From Nitrospirota bacterium (GTDB taxonomy: Bacteria; Nitrospirota; Nitrospiria; JACQBZ01), in contig JACQHO010000207.1 of assembly GCA_016198945.1 (NCBI GenBank), positions 1 through 18,117 of the forward strand: a stretch of DNA of 18,117 nucleotides, read 5' to 3'. The position numbers and the translations under genes were made by a program. This document shows, piece by piece, positions 1 to 8,246 of this stretch. How positions within the stretch are numbered: position 1 is the stretch's first letter; the number at the start of each line of letters is the position of its first letter. A model generated the notes under the pieces. It worked only from the letters and a program-made list of their open reading frames with translations, did not search any database and was not told where the DNA came from.

Positions 1-1693
1 ACCGTTCCACAAGTTTCTTATTCTCAGGATCAAGTTCCAAGGATCTCAACCAGGCCTCTTTCGCCTCTTGCAATAGCGATTTTTTCAAATAAATCTCGCC
101 CAGATGCTCTTGAATCACGGCATCATCCGGGATTAAGGCCACGGCGCGATTCAATTGCATCAGGGCCTCCTCAATTTTTCCCATTTTGTAGTAGGCCCAT
201 CCAAGACTGTCAATATAATAACCATCGTCGGGCTTGACCGTGAGCGCTCGGTTGATCAAATCAAGCGCTTCCTGGAGTTTGATGCCCCGATCTGCATAGG
301 TGTAACCCAGGTAGTTCAACGCATTGGCATGCTTCGGATCCAAACGGATCGTTTCCTCCATGGCTGCAACCAGATCATTAAAGCGACTCAATTTATCATA
401 TACAGCCCCAATATTGAAATACAGTTCCGGATTCTTGGGGTCGTTCGAAATTCCCCGCTTGAAAATCTCCACGGCTTTCTCGTGGTTTCCGGCCTGGTAA
501 TAAGTCAAACCCAATAACAAGTAAGCCTGAGAGCGTTTTGGATCCAAGGAAATCGCCAGCGTCAGATGCTCAATGGCTTCGGGCACATTCTTCATACGAT
601 TGAGAAGATTGCCCAAATGTTGATGCGCGTCGACGTACTTTGGATCCATTTCCAGGATCGCCCGATACTCCTGAATGGCCTTGTTGTAATCTTTGACTTC
701 CTCGTATAAATAAGCCAGGTAGTCCCGCACCTTTAACTCATTGGGCCGGGCGACCGCCACAATGTTCAATTCATCAATGGCCTTCTTAAACTCCTTCTGC
801 TCCGAATAGATCAGTCCTTTCCGGAGATGGGCCTCAATGTCATCCGGATCATCCGACAGTATTTGATCAATCACGGCCAGGGCCGAGTCATACGATTTCT
901 GTTGAAGGTGTAGTTGCACAAGACGATAGGGCACTTCACGGCTATGCGGGTTTACTTCCTTCAAGATCCGGTGATAGATCTGGAGGGCGCGTTCGATATC
1001 TCCCTGAGATTCAAACGCCGCTCCCAGTCCCAGATATGCGGATTCAAATGCCGGGGCAAGCGCGATCGCTTTTTCAAACGCTTTGATCGCTTCCGGGTAA
1101 TTTTTCTGATCGGAGGTGATCCTCCCAAGATAATAATGGCCGTAGGGAGAAGTCGAGTCGACTTCGATTCCTTTCTTGATACTCTTTACGGCTTTCTCAA
1201 ATTGCTGTTGGCTTGCATACAGGCTCCCCTCGCTTAGATAGGCTTCAATAAGCGTGGGATCCAGCCGGATCACCTGGTCGTAAATCTCGATGGCCTGCCG
1301 ATATTGACCCTGGCTGGAGTAGAGGCCACCCATAAACATCAACGTTGGAATATGGTCGGGATCAATGCGAAGCGCCGATTGGATCTTGGAAGCGGCCCCG
1401 GCCATGTCCCCCTTTTTCATCATCAGGGACGCGGTGGATGTCAAAAGCAGAACGGATTGATGATCATACCGGAGAGCGTATAAATACTCCTGAAGCGCCC
1501 CCTCATCATCGCTGTCCATTTCGGCTGAGTAGGCTCTAAGAAAGTGGTAATAGGCCCGTGGGTCTTTCACCGGAGCCGGCTGAGCCTTCTCAGGGACAGG
1601 GTGACGATCGACCGACATCCCGTTTCCCGGGTGGAGTGTCGAACAGGAGATCAAACCCCAGGCAAGAAAAATAAAAATAGAATATTTTTTCAT
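1..1693 (-). CDS. TPR-repeat lipoprotein, partial (runs off the left edge)
   Basis: Open on the minus strand from 1693 to the window edge (564 codons, no stop), so the C-terminus is missing. The start MKKYSIFIF is chosen because GGAG lies 5 nt upstream; an in-frame ATG at 1705 has no ribosome binding site. Residues 1-17 form a short lipoprotein signal peptide ending in the lipobox LISC (Cys17), so the protein is probably membrane-anchored and periplasmic. From about residue 40 to the edge the chain is built of 34-residue tetratricopeptide repeats, with recurring patterns such as LDP, A-Y-LG and A-E-AI. TPR arrays act as protein-protein scaffolds; the partner cannot be told from sequence. It lies downstream of tatA on the same strand but has its own good promoter. 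The class (TPR lipoprotein) is clear, the specific role unknown. Confidence 0.88.
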   Translation of the reverse strand, partial: MKKYSIFIFLAWGLISCSTLHPGNGMSVDRHPVPEKAQPAPVKDPRAYYHFLRAYSAEMDSDDEGALQEYLYALRYDHQSVLLLTSTASLMMKKGDMAGAASKIQSALRIDPDHIPTLMFMGGLYSSQGQYRQAIEIYDQVIRLDPTLIEAYLSEGSLYASQQQFEKAVKSIKKGIEVDSTSPYGHYYLGRITSDQKNYPEAIKAFEKAIALAPAFESAYLGLGAAFESQGDIERALQIYHRILKEVNPHSREVPYRLVQLHLQQKSYDSALAVIDQILSDDPDDIEAHLRKGLIYSEQKEFKKAIDELNIVAVARPNELKVRDYLAYLYEEVKDYNKAIQEYRAILEMDPKYVDAHQHLGNLLNRMKNVPEAIEHLTLAISLDPKRSQAYLLLGLTYYQAGNHEKAVEIFKRGISNDPKNPELYFNIGAVYDKLSRFNDLVAAMEETIRLDPKHANALNYLGYTYADRGIKLQEALDLINRALTVKPDDGYYIDSLGWAYYKMGKIEEALMQLNRAVALIPDDAVIQEHLGEIYLKKSLLQEAKEAWLRSLELDPENKKLVER

Positions 1694-1762
1694 TGCTCCG
1701 TTCATGGTCAGGCTTATGGATGCGGGAAATGATCACTTGGGTCGGAACGGTAGAAGTTTTTC

Positions 1763-1789
1763 AAGATAGATCCGTCCACACCCTATCTT
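1763..1789 (-). repeat. Inverted repeat at the predicted transcript start of the TPR lipoprotein gene
   Basis: Arms AAGATAG (1763-1769) and CTATCTT (1783-1789) are perfect 7-bp complements separated by 13 nt. The right arm ends one base from the predicted -10 box (1791-1796), so it covers the likely +1. It could be an operator or a stem-loop at the mRNA 5' end. Only the repeat itself is observed; function is inferred. Confidence 0.5.
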
Positions 1790-1790
1790 A

Positions 1791-1819
1791 ATTAAAACAC
1801 GAGATCTTTTAGAAGTCAA
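1791..1819 (-). promoter_or_regulatory. Sigma70-type promoter for the TPR lipoprotein gene
   Basis: On the minus strand TTGACT (1819-1814) is followed after 17 nt by TTTAAT (1796-1791). Each hexamer matches five of six consensus positions at optimal spacing. The predicted start near 1784 leaves a leader of about 90 nt before the ATG at 1693. It lies between the tatA stop and the TPR gene, so the TPR gene need not depend on tatA transcription. Confidence 0.65.
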
Positions 1820-1868
1820 GGAACTCTGATAGACGTTATGACCAAAAGAAGAGTCCAGCGCGAGGGGT

Positions 1869-2060
1869 TTAACTTTTTTTATCTTCGGAGGGGTTCTTCT
1901 TGGAAGTCACATCGACTTCGTTCGGCTCCGACATGCCTTTTTTGAATCCACGGATCGCCTTTCCAAGCCCTGAGCCGATTTCCGGCAGTTTTCCAACACC
2001 GAAAACAATCAAAACCAGGACAAGAATAACGATAATTTCTGGAAGGCCCAATCCAAACAT
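1869..2060 (-). CDS. tatA: Sec-independent protein translocase subunit TatA/TatE
   Basis: This 63-residue protein has the full TatA layout: a very short N-terminus, one transmembrane helix at about residues 5-20 (PEIIVILVLVLIVFG), the FG hinge followed by KLPEIGSGLGKAIRGFKKG (an amphipathic helix lying on the membrane), and a charged Lys/Asp/Glu-rich tail. TatA oligomerises with TatBC in the inner membrane to export folded proteins carrying twin-arginine signals. Length and motifs fit TatA or TatE rather than TatB. No tatB or tatC is adjacent; stand-alone tatA genes are common. Ribosome binding is weak (GGAATG about 8 nt upstream). A strong promoter lies immediately upstream, between dnaB and this gene. 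Confidence 0.95.
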   Translation of the reverse strand: MFGLGLPEIIVILVLVLIVFGVGKLPEIGSGLGKAIRGFKKGMSEPNEVDVTSKKNPSEDKKS

Positions 2061-2091
2061 TGTTTCATTCCATGTAGAGGAAATAATTGTA

Positions 2092-2121
2092 AGTATATCT
2101 TTTAGTTAGAATCGTTGTCAA
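2092..2121 (-). promoter_or_regulatory. Sigma70-type promoter for tatA
   Basis: Minus strand TTGACA (2121-2116), an 18-nt spacer, then TATACT (2097-2092): a full -35 match and five of six at -10. It sits directly after the dnaB stop codon, so tatA has its own transcript start about 25 nt before its ATG. No clear terminator was seen between dnaB and tatA, so read-through is also possible. Confidence 0.7.
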
Positions 2122-2130
2122 TGAACCGCG

Positions 2131-3516
2131 TCAGAACTCTTCCACTTCCTCGTGAACCGTTTCAAGGTTCTCAAACCGGGTGTAGCGGTCCAGAAAAGCC
2201 AGCTGGACATTCCCAATGGGGCCGTTCCGCTGTTTACCGACAATGATTTCGGCAATGCCTTTATTCTCATTCGTAGGATGGTACACTTCATCCCGGTAAA
2301 TAAACAGCACAATGTCCGCATCCTGCTCAATCGCTCCCGACTCCCTCAAGTCGGCCAGAACAGGTCGTTTGTCCGCCCGGTTTTCCACCGCGCGGGATAA
2401 CTGCGACATCGCCACCACCGGGAGCTGAAGCTCCTTGGCCAGGGCCTTGAGAGAACGCGAAATATCCGATATTTCCTGTTCCCGATTATCGGCGTCGCCG
2501 CGCCCCCGCATCAGCTGAAGATAATCCACAATGACAAGATCAAGCCCATGCTCGGCCTTCAACCGCCTTGCCTTCGCGCGCATTTCCAGGACCGAAATCG
2601 CCGGCGTGTCGTCGATGAAGATTCGCGCCTCCGCGATCCGGCCGGCCGCCGTCGTCAATTTCGGCCAGTCGGCGCGGCCCAGATAACCGGATCGTAATTT
2701 GTGCGCGTCCACCCGGGCCTCCGAGCAGAGCATGCGCATCACCAGCTGTTCTTTCGACATCTCCAGGCTGAAAATCGCCGCCGTCCCGCGTTTTTCGATC
2801 CCCAAATGTTGAGCGGCACCGAGGGCCAAGGCGGTCTTGCCCATGGAGGGCCGCCCCGCGATGACAATCAGATCCGACGGTTGTAAACCGGATGTCATCT
2901 CATCCAATTTTGCATAGCCGGTCGCCACACCTGTGACGCGCTCTTTTTTCTCATACAACCGTTCAATCGTCTCAAAGCTGCCCTTGATGATTTCCTTCAC
3001 CGGCACGAAGGACGGTCTCAGTTTTTTCTCGGAGATCCCGAAGACGCTCCGCTCGGCAAAATCCAAGAGTTCCTCGACGCGTCCCCGGTCATCGTAACCC
3101 TGTCCGACGATGTCCGTTGCGACAACGATCAAGTTTCTCAGAATGGCCTTTTCATGAATGATCCGGGAATGCTGCCGGATATTGGCGGCGGTCGGAATAC
3201 TGTTCACGAGGGAGGACAGGTAGGCCGCCCCCCCCACGCCCTCCAACTCGTTTTTCTTGCGCAGCTGATCGGTCAGGGTAATAAGATCCACCACCTCATT
3301 CCGCTCATTGAGATCCAGAATGGACGAAAAAATCCGCCGATGGGCATCCCGGTAGAAGTCATCCGGATGGATGATTTCAAGCGCCTTATTCAAGGAAGAA
3401 TTGTCGATCAGGATCGCTCCCAAAACGGCCTGCTCGGCCTCGATATTTTGAGGCGGAAGTTTGTTCAGCGATTCGGCTTCCGAATTTTTTCGGGACGGAA
3501 AATCAATAACCGACAT
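2131..3516 (-). CDS. dnaB: Replicative DNA helicase DnaB
   Basis: 461 residues, the normal DnaB length, so no intein is present. The N-terminal DnaG-binding helical domain begins at about residue 20 with the family signature PPQNIEAEQAVLGAIL. A linker follows, then the RecA-like ATPase: Walker A GRPSMGKT at 221-228, Walker B VIVDYLQL at 328-335, and the late motif GKQRNGPIG around 427-435. The hexamer unwinds the replication fork 5' to 3' and recruits primase. The start is supported by an AGGA box 6 nt before the ATG. It is the last gene of a tight aminotransferase-serA-hisZ-dnaB run (33 nt after hisZ), an odd place for a replication gene, which is often next to rplI. Confidence 0.97.
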   Translation of the reverse strand: MSVIDFPSRKNSEAESLNKLPPQNIEAEQAVLGAILIDNSSLNKALEIIHPDDFYRDAHRRIFSSILDLNERNEVVDLITLTDQLRKKNELEGVGGAAYLSSLVNSIPTAANIRQHSRIIHEKAILRNLIVVATDIVGQGYDDRGRVEELLDFAERSVFGISEKKLRPSFVPVKEIIKGSFETIERLYEKKERVTGVATGYAKLDEMTSGLQPSDLIVIAGRPSMGKTALALGAAQHLGIEKRGTAAIFSLEMSKEQLVMRMLCSEARVDAHKLRSGYLGRADWPKLTTAAGRIAEARIFIDDTPAISVLEMRAKARRLKAEHGLDLVIVDYLQLMRGRGDADNREQEISDISRSLKALAKELQLPVVAMSQLSRAVENRADKRPVLADLRESGAIEQDADIVLFIYRDEVYHPTNENKGIAEIIVGKQRNGPIGNVQLAFLDRYTRFENLETVHEEVEEF

Positions 3517-3549
3517 GATGCATCCTGGGGAAATCGATGATTAAAGCTC

Positions 3550-4824
3550 TTACAACTTTGAGAGAAGAACCGGAATCCTTCCGCTTTGCTGGCTGCCGGT
3601 TCGGCAATTGATCAAGACCGCCTTTTCACCGCCCATCAGCATAAACAGACGCTGGATTCCAGCCCCCTGGAATCGAGTCACGGCCTCACGGACATCCATT
3701 TTTTCCAGGTGCTGGATCACGCGATACCCTTTTTCCCGAAGCGTTCGGGCCAATTGAAAGAGACGAACCATATCCCGCCGTGTTTCAATCAGCAGAACCT
3801 CGCCCGGAACTTCCGGAACCGCACCCAGGGTTTTCTGCCAGGCCCATTGGAGCTGTTCCGCATCAAAAGCAAAACCGGTGGACGGACAGGGGGTCCCGAA
3901 CTTTCCGACCAGGGAATCGTACCGTCCGCCGCGACCCAGGGGCACGCCCAGGTCTTTGGCAAACACCTCGAAAATGATGCCGGTATAATAGTCAAACCCG
4001 CGGATCTCGGCCAGATCGATGATCAGATGCTCCTTCCATCCGGCCGCAATCAGGGCGCGGAAAACCTCCCGCAGCCGGGCCAGAGCCGCCCGACACGCAG
4101 GCAATGTCGTCAAGCCCCATGCCTGCTCGATCACCTCGTCCTGCCCAAACAGGGAGAGAATGGCCGTAATCTGACGGGCCTTCGTTTCCGGCAGTCCTCC
4201 CTGATCGAGAACCTCTGCCAATTTGGACCGATCCTTTCTCACTACCGCCGCGTGAACCTGTTTCTGAAGGTCCGACGCCAGGCCGAGACCGTTCATCAAC
4301 CCCCGAAAGAACTCCACCTGGCCCAGGGCAATCTTAAAATCCGTCAGACCGATCTTCAGCAAGGCTTCGATCGCGATGGCGATCACTTCCGCATCCGCCT
4401 CCGGGCCTTCCAACCCGATCAGTTCACCCCCGATCTGGAAGAGCTCCCGCGCCCGGCCGGCATGCTCTTCTTCATGGCGGAACACATTCGCGCGGTAGCA
4501 GAGCCGCAGCGGTTTGGGAACATCGGCCATCAACATAGCCGCCATGCGCGCAATCTGCGGAGTGACATCCGGACGGAGAAGCATCAGGCGCCCGTTTCCC
4601 CGATCGACAAATTTATACCCTTTTTCAAGCAGTTCCTCGCTCATCCCGAGAGCGATAACATCCAGGTACTCAAAGATGGGGGGAATCACCTCCAGGTACC
4701 CCCAGGACAGGAAAACGGACAGAACGGTCTCTTCGATATGCCGCTTGTGGATGGCCGCTTCAGGAAGAAATGTCGCCATGCCCCTGGGCAGCATCGGGCG
4801 ATTGCTGTTTTTGAATTTGGTCAT
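3550..4824 (-). CDS. hisZ: ATP phosphoribosyltransferase regulatory subunit HisZ
   Basis: 424 residues with the fold of a class II histidyl-tRNA synthetase catalytic core. The motif-2 region is seen as LCYRANVFRHEEEHAGRARE, and the histidyl-site motifs EIRGFDYYTG and LGRGGRYDSL follow. The C-terminal part does not look like a good HisRS anticodon-binding domain. N-terminal MLPRGMATFLP is typical of HisZ, where HisRS usually has a PRGTRD-like motif. HisZ is the regulatory partner of short HisG in the first, feedback-controlled step of histidine synthesis, so a short-form hisG should exist elsewhere. It is 37 nt downstream of serA and 33 nt upstream of dnaB, so probably co-transcribed. The alternative, a true hisS, is less likely from the N-terminus. 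Confidence 0.9.
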   Translation of the reverse strand: MTKFKNSNRPMLPRGMATFLPEAAIHKRHIEETVLSVFLSWGYLEVIPPIFEYLDVIALGMSEELLEKGYKFVDRGNGRLMLLRPDVTPQIARMAAMLMADVPKPLRLCYRANVFRHEEEHAGRARELFQIGGELIGLEGPEADAEVIAIAIEALLKIGLTDFKIALGQVEFFRGLMNGLGLASDLQKQVHAAVVRKDRSKLAEVLDQGGLPETKARQITAILSLFGQDEVIEQAWGLTTLPACRAALARLREVFRALIAAGWKEHLIIDLAEIRGFDYYTGIIFEVFAKDLGVPLGRGGRYDSLVGKFGTPCPSTGFAFDAEQLQWAWQKTLGAVPEVPGEVLLIETRRDMVRLFQLARTLREKGYRVIQHLEKMDVREAVTRFQGAGIQRLFMLMGGEKAVLINCRTGSQQSGRIPVLLSKL

Positions 4825-4861
4825 GACTTATCCCGGGATGGAACCGATCCCCGGTCAACGG

Positions 4862-6442
4862 TTACAGTTTTATCAGCTTGGCGGACAGCACGTGGGGCAG
4901 CTTTTTGAGTTTTCCGAGCAGCTCGGGAGGGACGGGCGCATCAATGCCGACGACCGAAATGGCCTTCCCCCCGGCGTGTTCGCGCCCTAATTGCATCCGT
5001 GAAATATTGATCCGGTTATCCCCCAGCAAGCGGCCGATATTGCCGATCACCCCCGGCTTATCGTCGTTGATCATCATCAGCATATGACCCTCCGGAGCGA
5101 CCTCCAGAGATAATCCGTCGATCTCCACGATGCGGGCGTCCTTTCGATTGTAAAGCGTCCCGGACACGGAGGCCTTGCCGGCGCGGGCCTTGACCTTCAG
5201 GACGACCAGACTGGTGAACTCTCCGGCCTCGGCACTCTTGATCTCCTTGATCTCGATACCTCGCTCCTTGGCCACGATCGGAGCATTGACATAGTTGACC
5301 GGTTCCTCGAGAACCGGCGTCAACAGGCCTTTAATGGCCGCAACGGTCACCGGCGCGGTCGTCAACCCGGCCGCCTCCCCCCGGTACTCGATCGTCAACT
5401 GCTCCACGCCTCCCTCATGACTCTGCGATAAAAACGCGCCTAATTTCTCGGCCAACGCCAGATACGGCTGGATCTTGGGCAGGAGCTCGGCGGGAACAGA
5501 AGGAATATTGACCGCGCCGCGGACCACCCCGCGGATCAGATAATCGGCGATTTGTTCCGCGATCGCCAGAGCAACGTTTTCCTGCGCCTCGTTTGTGGCG
5601 GCCCCGATGTGAGGCGTGCAGATGACGGTATCCAGCGTCAACAGCGGGTTTTTGGGATCCACCGGCTCCTGTTCGAACACATCCATCGCGGCGCCGGCCA
5701 CCTTGCCTTTGACCAGGGCATCGAACAGATCCTTTTCATTCACGATACCGCCGCGGGCGCAATTGACGATCCGGACACCGTCCTTCATCTTCCGGATGGA
5801 CTCGGCATTAATCAGCGATTTGGTCTCGGATGTCATGGGAACATGCACTGAGATGATATCCGCTCGACGATACAGCTCGTCCAGTTCCACGAGTTCGACG
5901 CCCATCTTCTTGGCGTTTTCTTCGGAAAGGTAGGGATCATAGGCAATCACCTGCATCTGAGCGCCCTGGGCCAGTTTTGTCACATACGATCCGATCTGGC
6001 CGATGCCGACAATGCCGAGCGTCTTGTTGTAAAGCTCCATACCCATGAATTTATTTTTTTCCCACTTGCCGGCCTTGATCGAGGCGGTGGCCTGTGGAAC
6101 CATCCGAACCAGCGAGAAGATCAAGGACATGGTATGTTCGGCCGTCGTCACGGTATTGCCGCCGGGCGTGTTCATCACCACGATCCCGCGTTTGGTGGCG
6201 GCCGACAAGTCGACATTATCCAGGCCGGAACCGGCGCGGCCGATGACTTTTAGACGATGGGCGGCCTCGATCACCTTTTCCGTGACCTTTGTCGCGCTCC
6301 GGACGACCAGTCCGTCATACTCCCCAATCACCTTGAGGAGTTCATCCGGACTGAGCTTGGTCTTTACGTCCACGTCCAGTCCGGTTTTCCTCATGATCTC
6401 AACGCCCTTCTCCGATAAAGCGTCACTGACGAGTACTTTCAC
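4862..6442 (-). CDS. serA: D-3-phosphoglycerate dehydrogenase
   Basis: Oxidises 3-phosphoglycerate to 3-phosphohydroxypyruvate with NAD, the entry step of serine synthesis. In GTG numbering (526 residues) the chain shows an N-terminal substrate-binding half beginning KVLVSDALSEKG, a Rossmann motif GIGQIG at 146-151, and the catalytic set Arg230 (CARGG), Glu259 (FEQEP) and His278 (PHIGA). An intervening allosteric-substrate-binding domain and a C-terminal ACT domain follow from about 452, so this is the long, serine-regulated form. I prefer the GTG at 6442, which has GGAG 7 nt upstream and gives the usual family N-terminus. The ATG at 6469 adds nine residues and lies 2 nt after the aminotransferase stop, but has no Shine-Dalgarno box. 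Confidence 0.95.
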   Translation of the reverse strand: MKVLVSDALSEKGVEIMRKTGLDVDVKTKLSPDELLKVIGEYDGLVVRSATKVTEKVIEAAHRLKVIGRAGSGLDNVDLSAATKRGIVVMNTPGGNTVTTAEHTMSLIFSLVRMVPQATASIKAGKWEKNKFMGMELYNKTLGIVGIGQIGSYVTKLAQGAQMQVIAYDPYLSEENAKKMGVELVELDELYRRADIISVHVPMTSETKSLINAESIRKMKDGVRIVNCARGGIVNEKDLFDALVKGKVAGAAMDVFEQEPVDPKNPLLTLDTVICTPHIGAATNEAQENVALAIAEQIADYLIRGVVRGAVNIPSVPAELLPKIQPYLALAEKLGAFLSQSHEGGVEQLTIEYRGEAAGLTTAPVTVAAIKGLLTPVLEEPVNYVNAPIVAKERGIEIKEIKSAEAGEFTSLVVLKVKARAGKASVSGTLYNRKDARIVEIDGLSLEVAPEGHMLMMINDDKPGVIGNIGRLLGDNRINISRMQLGREHAGGKAISVVGIDAPVPPELLGKLKKLPHVLSAKLIKL

Positions 6443-6471
6443 CTTTTCACTCCCTGCGTTGACATTCATGT

Positions 6472-7614
6472 CTACTTTTTCATCAGGATTTCTTCGGCGG
6501 CTCGAACCCCCTCCCCCATCTTGATCGGGTAACCCAGCCCCTTGATCACCATCTCGACGGCCGAAACGGCGATAATCACATCAAACAGATCGGCATACCC
6601 CATATGGGCGATCCGGAAAATTTTCCCTTTGAGGTGATCCTGTCCCCCCGCCGCCGTGATCCCATACTTTTCGCGCAAGGCTTTGTAGACCGCCTGTCCA
6701 TCCACCCCCTCCGGGGCATTCACGGCCGTCAAGGCATCGCTGGGCGATTCCTTGGGAAACAGGGTCAAGCCGGCCGCTTGCATCGCCTGTCGCGTCGCAT
6801 GAGCCAGCTGCTTGTGGCGCGCGAAAATATTCGCAAGGCCTTCCGCTTTAAGCTGCTTGAGCACCTCGTGCAGTCCGACCGTCAGAGAGACCGCCGCCGT
6901 GTAAGCCGTTTGATTTTTGGCCTGGCTGTCCCGCTCCTTTTTCAGATTGAAATAGAACTTGGTGTTCTTTGCCTTCTCGCTCACTCTCCAGGCCTTTTCA
7001 CTCACGCTGACAAACGCAAGACCGGGCGGCAGCATCAAGGCCTTCTGCGAGCCTGTCACGACGACGTCCAGACCCCATGCATCCGTCTGGAGATCAAACA
7101 CCCCCATCGCGCTGACCGCATCGACAACCAGGAGGGTCTCTTCCAACGGCTTTACGATCTGGCCCAGCGCCTTCACGTCGTGCGCCACCCCGGTGGAGGA
7201 TTCGCTGGCCTGGACGTAGACCGCCTTGATGGCGGGATCCTTTTTCAAGGTCTGGGATACTTTCTGAGGATCAACCGCGTATCCCCATTCCACCTTGATC
7301 TCTTCGACCTTGGCCCCATAGGCCTGACAGAGCTTCGACCAGCGTTCTCCGAACTTGCCGCCGTTGATCACCAGCGCCTTGTCACCCGGCGAAAGGAAAT
7401 TGGATACGGCGCTTTCCATCCCGCCGGTGCCGGAGGAGACCAGCGTGACCACATCCCGCCGGGTCTGGAACAGCCATTTCAAATTCTCCCGCACCTGCCC
7501 GAAAATTTCGGCAAACTCGGGGGCGCGATGATGCAGAATCGGATGGGCCATCGCCAGAAGAATTTCGGGAGGAACCGGGGTGGGTCCGGGAGCCAAAAGA
7601 TAACGCTTTCGCAT
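6472..7614 (-). CDS. Class V aminotransferase (serine-pyruvate / alanine-glyoxylate type)
   Basis: 380 residues, fold type I PLP enzyme. The N-terminal LLAPGPTPVPPEIL is the family hallmark, with HHRAPEF (29-35) and SSGTGGMESAV (60-70) binding PLP phosphate. Asp165 (VVDAVSAMG) pairs with the pyridine nitrogen and Lys191 (TGSQKALMLPPG) forms the Schiff base. The reading frame is open further upstream to 7740, but the ATG at 7614 has AAGGAG 9 nt upstream and begins exactly where the family begins; the longer version would overlap the promoter. Family members use serine, alanine, glyoxylate or pyruvate. Placed directly before serA, it may act as the phosphoserine transaminase in place of SerC, which is not seen here. 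That role is inference; the class assignment is firm. Confidence 0.92.
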   Translation of the reverse strand: MRKRYLLAPGPTPVPPEILLAMAHPILHHRAPEFAEIFGQVRENLKWLFQTRRDVVTLVSSGTGGMESAVSNFLSPGDKALVINGGKFGERWSKLCQAYGAKVEEIKVEWGYAVDPQKVSQTLKKDPAIKAVYVQASESSTGVAHDVKALGQIVKPLEETLLVVDAVSAMGVFDLQTDAWGLDVVVTGSQKALMLPPGLAFVSVSEKAWRVSEKAKNTKFYFNLKKERDSQAKNQTAYTAAVSLTVGLHEVLKQLKAEGLANIFARHKQLAHATRQAMQAAGLTLFPKESPSDALTAVNAPEGVDGQAVYKALREKYGITAAGGQDHLKGKIFRIAHMGYADLFDVIIAVSAVEMVIKGLGYPIKMGEGVRAAEEILMKK

Positions 7615-7730
7615 GACAACGATCTCCTTGAATGATGAATGACCTCCTGCCGGATTCGATGGCTGATGCCCTGAAGAAGGTGGAGGCGTGATGTGTGTGT
7701 CGATTTTCCGAGCTTCACGAAAACGGAGTA

Positions 7731-7759
7731 ACGCTAACACAACCCTCCCGCCTTGTCAA
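7731..7759 (-). promoter_or_regulatory. Promoter of the aminotransferase-serA-hisZ-dnaB cluster
   Basis: Minus strand TTGACA (7759-7754), a 17-nt spacer, then TAGCGT (7736-7731). The -35 box is perfect and the -10 weak. The expected leader to the ATG at 7614 is about 110 nt. I saw no convincing riboswitch or attenuator fold in that leader, only an extra AGGAGG upstream of the real ribosome binding site. Confidence 0.55.
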
Positions 7760-7806
7760 GCCGGAAACAGACCGATCAAGAATCCATTTGCCGATACAAA
7801 ACAGAG

Positions 7807-8232
7807 TCACCCCGATTCGGTCCGGATCTTCAATGCGTTCTTCCTCATCACGTAAATCCGTTCATTGCGGCCGCTCTTTTGGATGGGATAAAGATAAAAA
7901 CCGTCTTCCCGCGGGCGGAGGCCGTAACTGTAGCCGGTGATCTCTTCTCCATCCGCAAAGACGACTCGAACCTTTTTGCCCCCCGGCCTGAGGCGGGGCT
8001 CGGAGAGAAGCGATCGGTTCGAATCCCGCAGGAAAAAGATCGCTTTCAGGATGGAGCAGTCCAGTTCGCGTTTTCCGGAACCGGTTCGAAGTTTGAGGAT
8101 TCCCGTGTCCGGGTCAAAGAACATCAGTTTTCCTTCCAACGTTTCCCCCGTGAGGAACCGCGCGACGACCCTGTCCGAAAGCATCGTCGGTCTTTTCTTG
8201 GATCTTCTTTCCACATTTGCAGGGGTGGGCAT
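7807..8232 (-). CDS. Conserved small protein, DUF6982-like
   Basis: 141 residues with two repeated beta-rich halves. The first has VVARFLTGETLEGKLMFFDP and the second VRVVFADGEEITGYSYGLRP, followed by GFYLYPIQKSGRNERIYVM. This duplicated 'make a residue range, strand, G-E-x-G, strand' layout matches what I remember of the DUF6982 family, seen in many Gram-negatives; its function is unknown to me. The reading frame stays open far upstream across the divergent lipM-like gene, but the ATG at 8232 has GGAG 8 nt upstream and a perfect TATAAT 34 nt further out, so I take that start. It is followed by the promoter of the aminotransferase cluster. No signal peptide or membrane segment is visible, so cytoplasmic. 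Confidence 0.75.
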   Translation of the reverse strand: MPTPANVERRSKKRPTMLSDRVVARFLTGETLEGKLMFFDPDTGILKLRTGSGKRELDCSILKAIFFLRDSNRSLLSEPRLRPGGKKVRVVFADGEEITGYSYGLRPREDGFYLYPIQKSGRNERIYVMRKNALKIRTESG

Positions 8233-8246
8233 GTTTGGATCTCCGC

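Noticed and set aside
3586..4908. A 440-residue plus-strand ORF opposite hisZ
   Set aside because: Antisense shadow of hisZ; its translation is low-complexity in Gln, Arg, Pro and His and has no recognisable domain.
6443..6469. serA start at the ATG 6469
   Set aside because: Not fully excluded, but it has no ribosome binding site, whereas the GTG at 6442 has GGAG at ideal spacing and gives the usual N-terminus.
6604..7635. A 343-residue plus-strand ORF opposite the class V aminotransferase
   Set aside because: Shadow of a gene with clear PLP-enzyme motifs; no domain of its own.
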